Source: Xanthomonas translucens pv. translucens DSM 18974 (GTDB lineage Bacteria; Pseudomonadota; Gammaproteobacteria; Xanthomonadales; Xanthomonadaceae). From it: 9,171 bases of DNA. Positions 8,472 through 9,171 of the stretch are shown piece after piece; within the stretch, counting starts at the first letter, position 1, and the number at the start of each line of letters is the position of its first letter. The notes below the pieces were generated by a model. The model was not told the DNA's origin, did no database searches, and saw nothing but the letters and a program-made list of their open reading frames with translations. The translations under genes and the position numbers were made by a program. The stretch is taken from assembly GCF_000331775.1 (NCBI RefSeq), contig NZ_CAPJ01000234.1, positions 1 through 9,171 of the forward strand. The letters are read 5' to 3'.

Positions 8472-9171
8472 ATGACGCTGCGCGAGTACGCCCGCAAGCG
8501 CCGTTTCGGCGCGACCCCGGAACCGGCCGACGACAGCGGCGCGGCGCCGTCGCGGCGGCCGATCTTCGTCGTGCAGCTGCACCACGCCAGTTCGCGCCAT
8601 TACGATTTCCGCCTGGAAGCCGATGGCGTGCTGAAGAGTTGGGCGGTGCCGAAGGGCCCGTCGCTGCGGGTCGGCGAAAAACGGCTGGCGGTGCAGGTGG
8701 AAGACCATCCGCTGTCCTATGCCGGTTTCGCCGGCGACATTCCCGAGGGCCATTACGGCGCCGGCCATGTCGATGTGTTCGATCACGGCACCTGGTCGTG
8801 CGACGGCGAGCCGCTGGCCGCGATCGCCGCCGGCAAGCTGGATTTCGTACTGCATGGCGAGCGCCTCAACGGCAACTGGAAACTGGTGCGCACCGCATTG
8901 CGCGGCAAGCAGCCGCAGTGGCTGCTGATCAAGCGTGACGACGCGTTCGCCGCCGATCGCGAGGCCGATGACTTGCTGCAGGATTCGCCGGCGGCGGCTG
9001 CGAAGCGCGCTGCCAAGGCGACCAAGGCAACCAAGGCGACCAAGATCACTAAGGCGAGCAAGGCCAGCAAGGCCAGCAAGGCAAAATCCACGCGCAGCCA
9101 AGCGCCCGCCGCAACTGCCGCAACACCCGCCGCACGGCCACGGCGCAGCGACGCGGCCTGGCGCAAGCGCG
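8472..9171 (+). CDS. ligD: LigD, multifunctional NHEJ DNA ligase, 3'-partial (phosphoesterase domain visible)
   Basis: The first 233 codons of LigD, cut by the window edge. Residues about 30-155 form the 3'-phosphoesterase domain, which trims 3'-phosphate and ribonucleotide ends before joining. Visible active-site residues correspond to the Pseudomonas enzyme: His37 (VVQLHH), His43, Asp45 and Arg47 (RHYDFRLE) and His79 (VEDHPL). IPEGHYGAGHV (90-100) and GNWKLVR (134-140) are also characteristic. A Lys/Ala/Thr/Ser-rich linker (about 176-225) follows; SDAAWRKR probably leads towards the ligase domain, giving the phosphoesterase-first order of Pseudomonas LigD. The ATG is 6 nt after the ku stop, with a purine-rich AGGCAGGG just upstream, so the two genes form one operon. 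The ligase and polymerase domains lie outside the window. Confidence 0.95.
   Translation, partial: MTLREYARKRRFGATPEPADDSGAAPSRRPIFVVQLHHASSRHYDFRLEADGVLKSWAVPKGPSLRVGEKRLAVQVEDHPLSYAGFAGDIPEGHYGAGHVDVFDHGTWSCDGEPLAAIAAGKLDFVLHGERLNGNWKLVRTALRGKQPQWLLIKRDDAFAADREADDLLQDSPAAAAKRAAKATKATKATKITKASKASKASKAKSTRSQAPAATAATPAARPRRSDAAWRKR
9012..9083 (+). repeat. Degenerate 9-bp tandem repeat encoding the LigD linker
   Basis: About eight in-frame copies of a 9-bp unit (Ala-Lys-Thr or Ala-Lys-Ser, as in GCC AAG GCG ACC AAG) run from residue 181 to 204 of LigD. The last three units (AAGGCCAGC type) are nearly identical at DNA level, suggesting recent slippage; the earlier ones have diverged at third positions. 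It encodes a flexible, positively charged linker. Confidence 0.7.

Noticed and set aside
7449..9101. 550-codon minus-strand frame opposite ku and ligD
   Set aside because: It spans two unmistakable genes on the other strand, and its Arg/Leu/His/Gly-rich product is the typical shadow of high-GC coding sequence.

Overview
The window is about two-thirds G+C with dense, tightly packed bacterial genes. A high-GC gammaproteobacterium of the Xanthomonadaceae (Xanthomonas or a close relative) fits best. The main pointers are the TGTAGGAGCGGCTTCAGCCG inverted repeat near 6.75 kb, a repeat family I associate with Xanthomonas/Stenotrophomonas/Lysobacter, and the protein types present. The genus is an inference; no marker gene is present.

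Layout. (1) The left edge to 1184 (+) holds the 3'-most part of a class-3 lipase-like serine hydrolase. It has a complete Ser-Asp-His set and no visible secretion signal, and its frame runs off the window. (2) 1312-3252 (-) encodes an AcoR-type sigma-54-dependent activator (GAF, central AAA+ with GAFTGA, Fis-type HTH). (3) A 244-bp divergent region separates it from an aldehyde dehydrogenase. This region carries a perfect 8-bp dyad beside the activator start and a textbook -24/-12 sigma-54 promoter about 150 bp away, just upstream of the dehydrogenase. (4) 3497-5026 (+) is an AcoD/ExaC-type aldehyde dehydrogenase. A 260-bp gap follows, holding a GC-rich hairpin, an FNR/Anr-type box and a second perfect dyad. 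(5) 5287-6315 (+) is an AdhP-type zinc alcohol dehydrogenase, overlapping by one base a DUF779 gene of unknown function (6315-6710). Items 2-5 read as one alcohol -> aldehyde -> carboxylate oxidation module with its own activator and a possible oxygen-responsive input for the alcohol dehydrogenase part.

(6) A perfect 29-bp inverted repeat sits between convergent genes and probably ends transcription from both sides. (7) 6819-7115 (-) encodes a small, acidic, disordered protein with a C-terminal ETFPASDP motif. (8) 7282-8465 and onward (+) is a bacterial NHEJ cluster: a small coupled reading frame of unknown function, ku with a Lys/Ala-rich tail, then ligD, whose N-terminal phosphoesterase domain and a repetitive Lys-rich linker are visible before the window ends.

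Most of this is recognisable biology. The least understood parts are the DUF779 protein, the two small proteins next to ku, the lipase-like protein (possibly a type III effector) and the two-layer regulatory DNA around the dehydrogenase genes. I found no CRISPR array, tRNA, rRNA, insertion sequence or phage gene.
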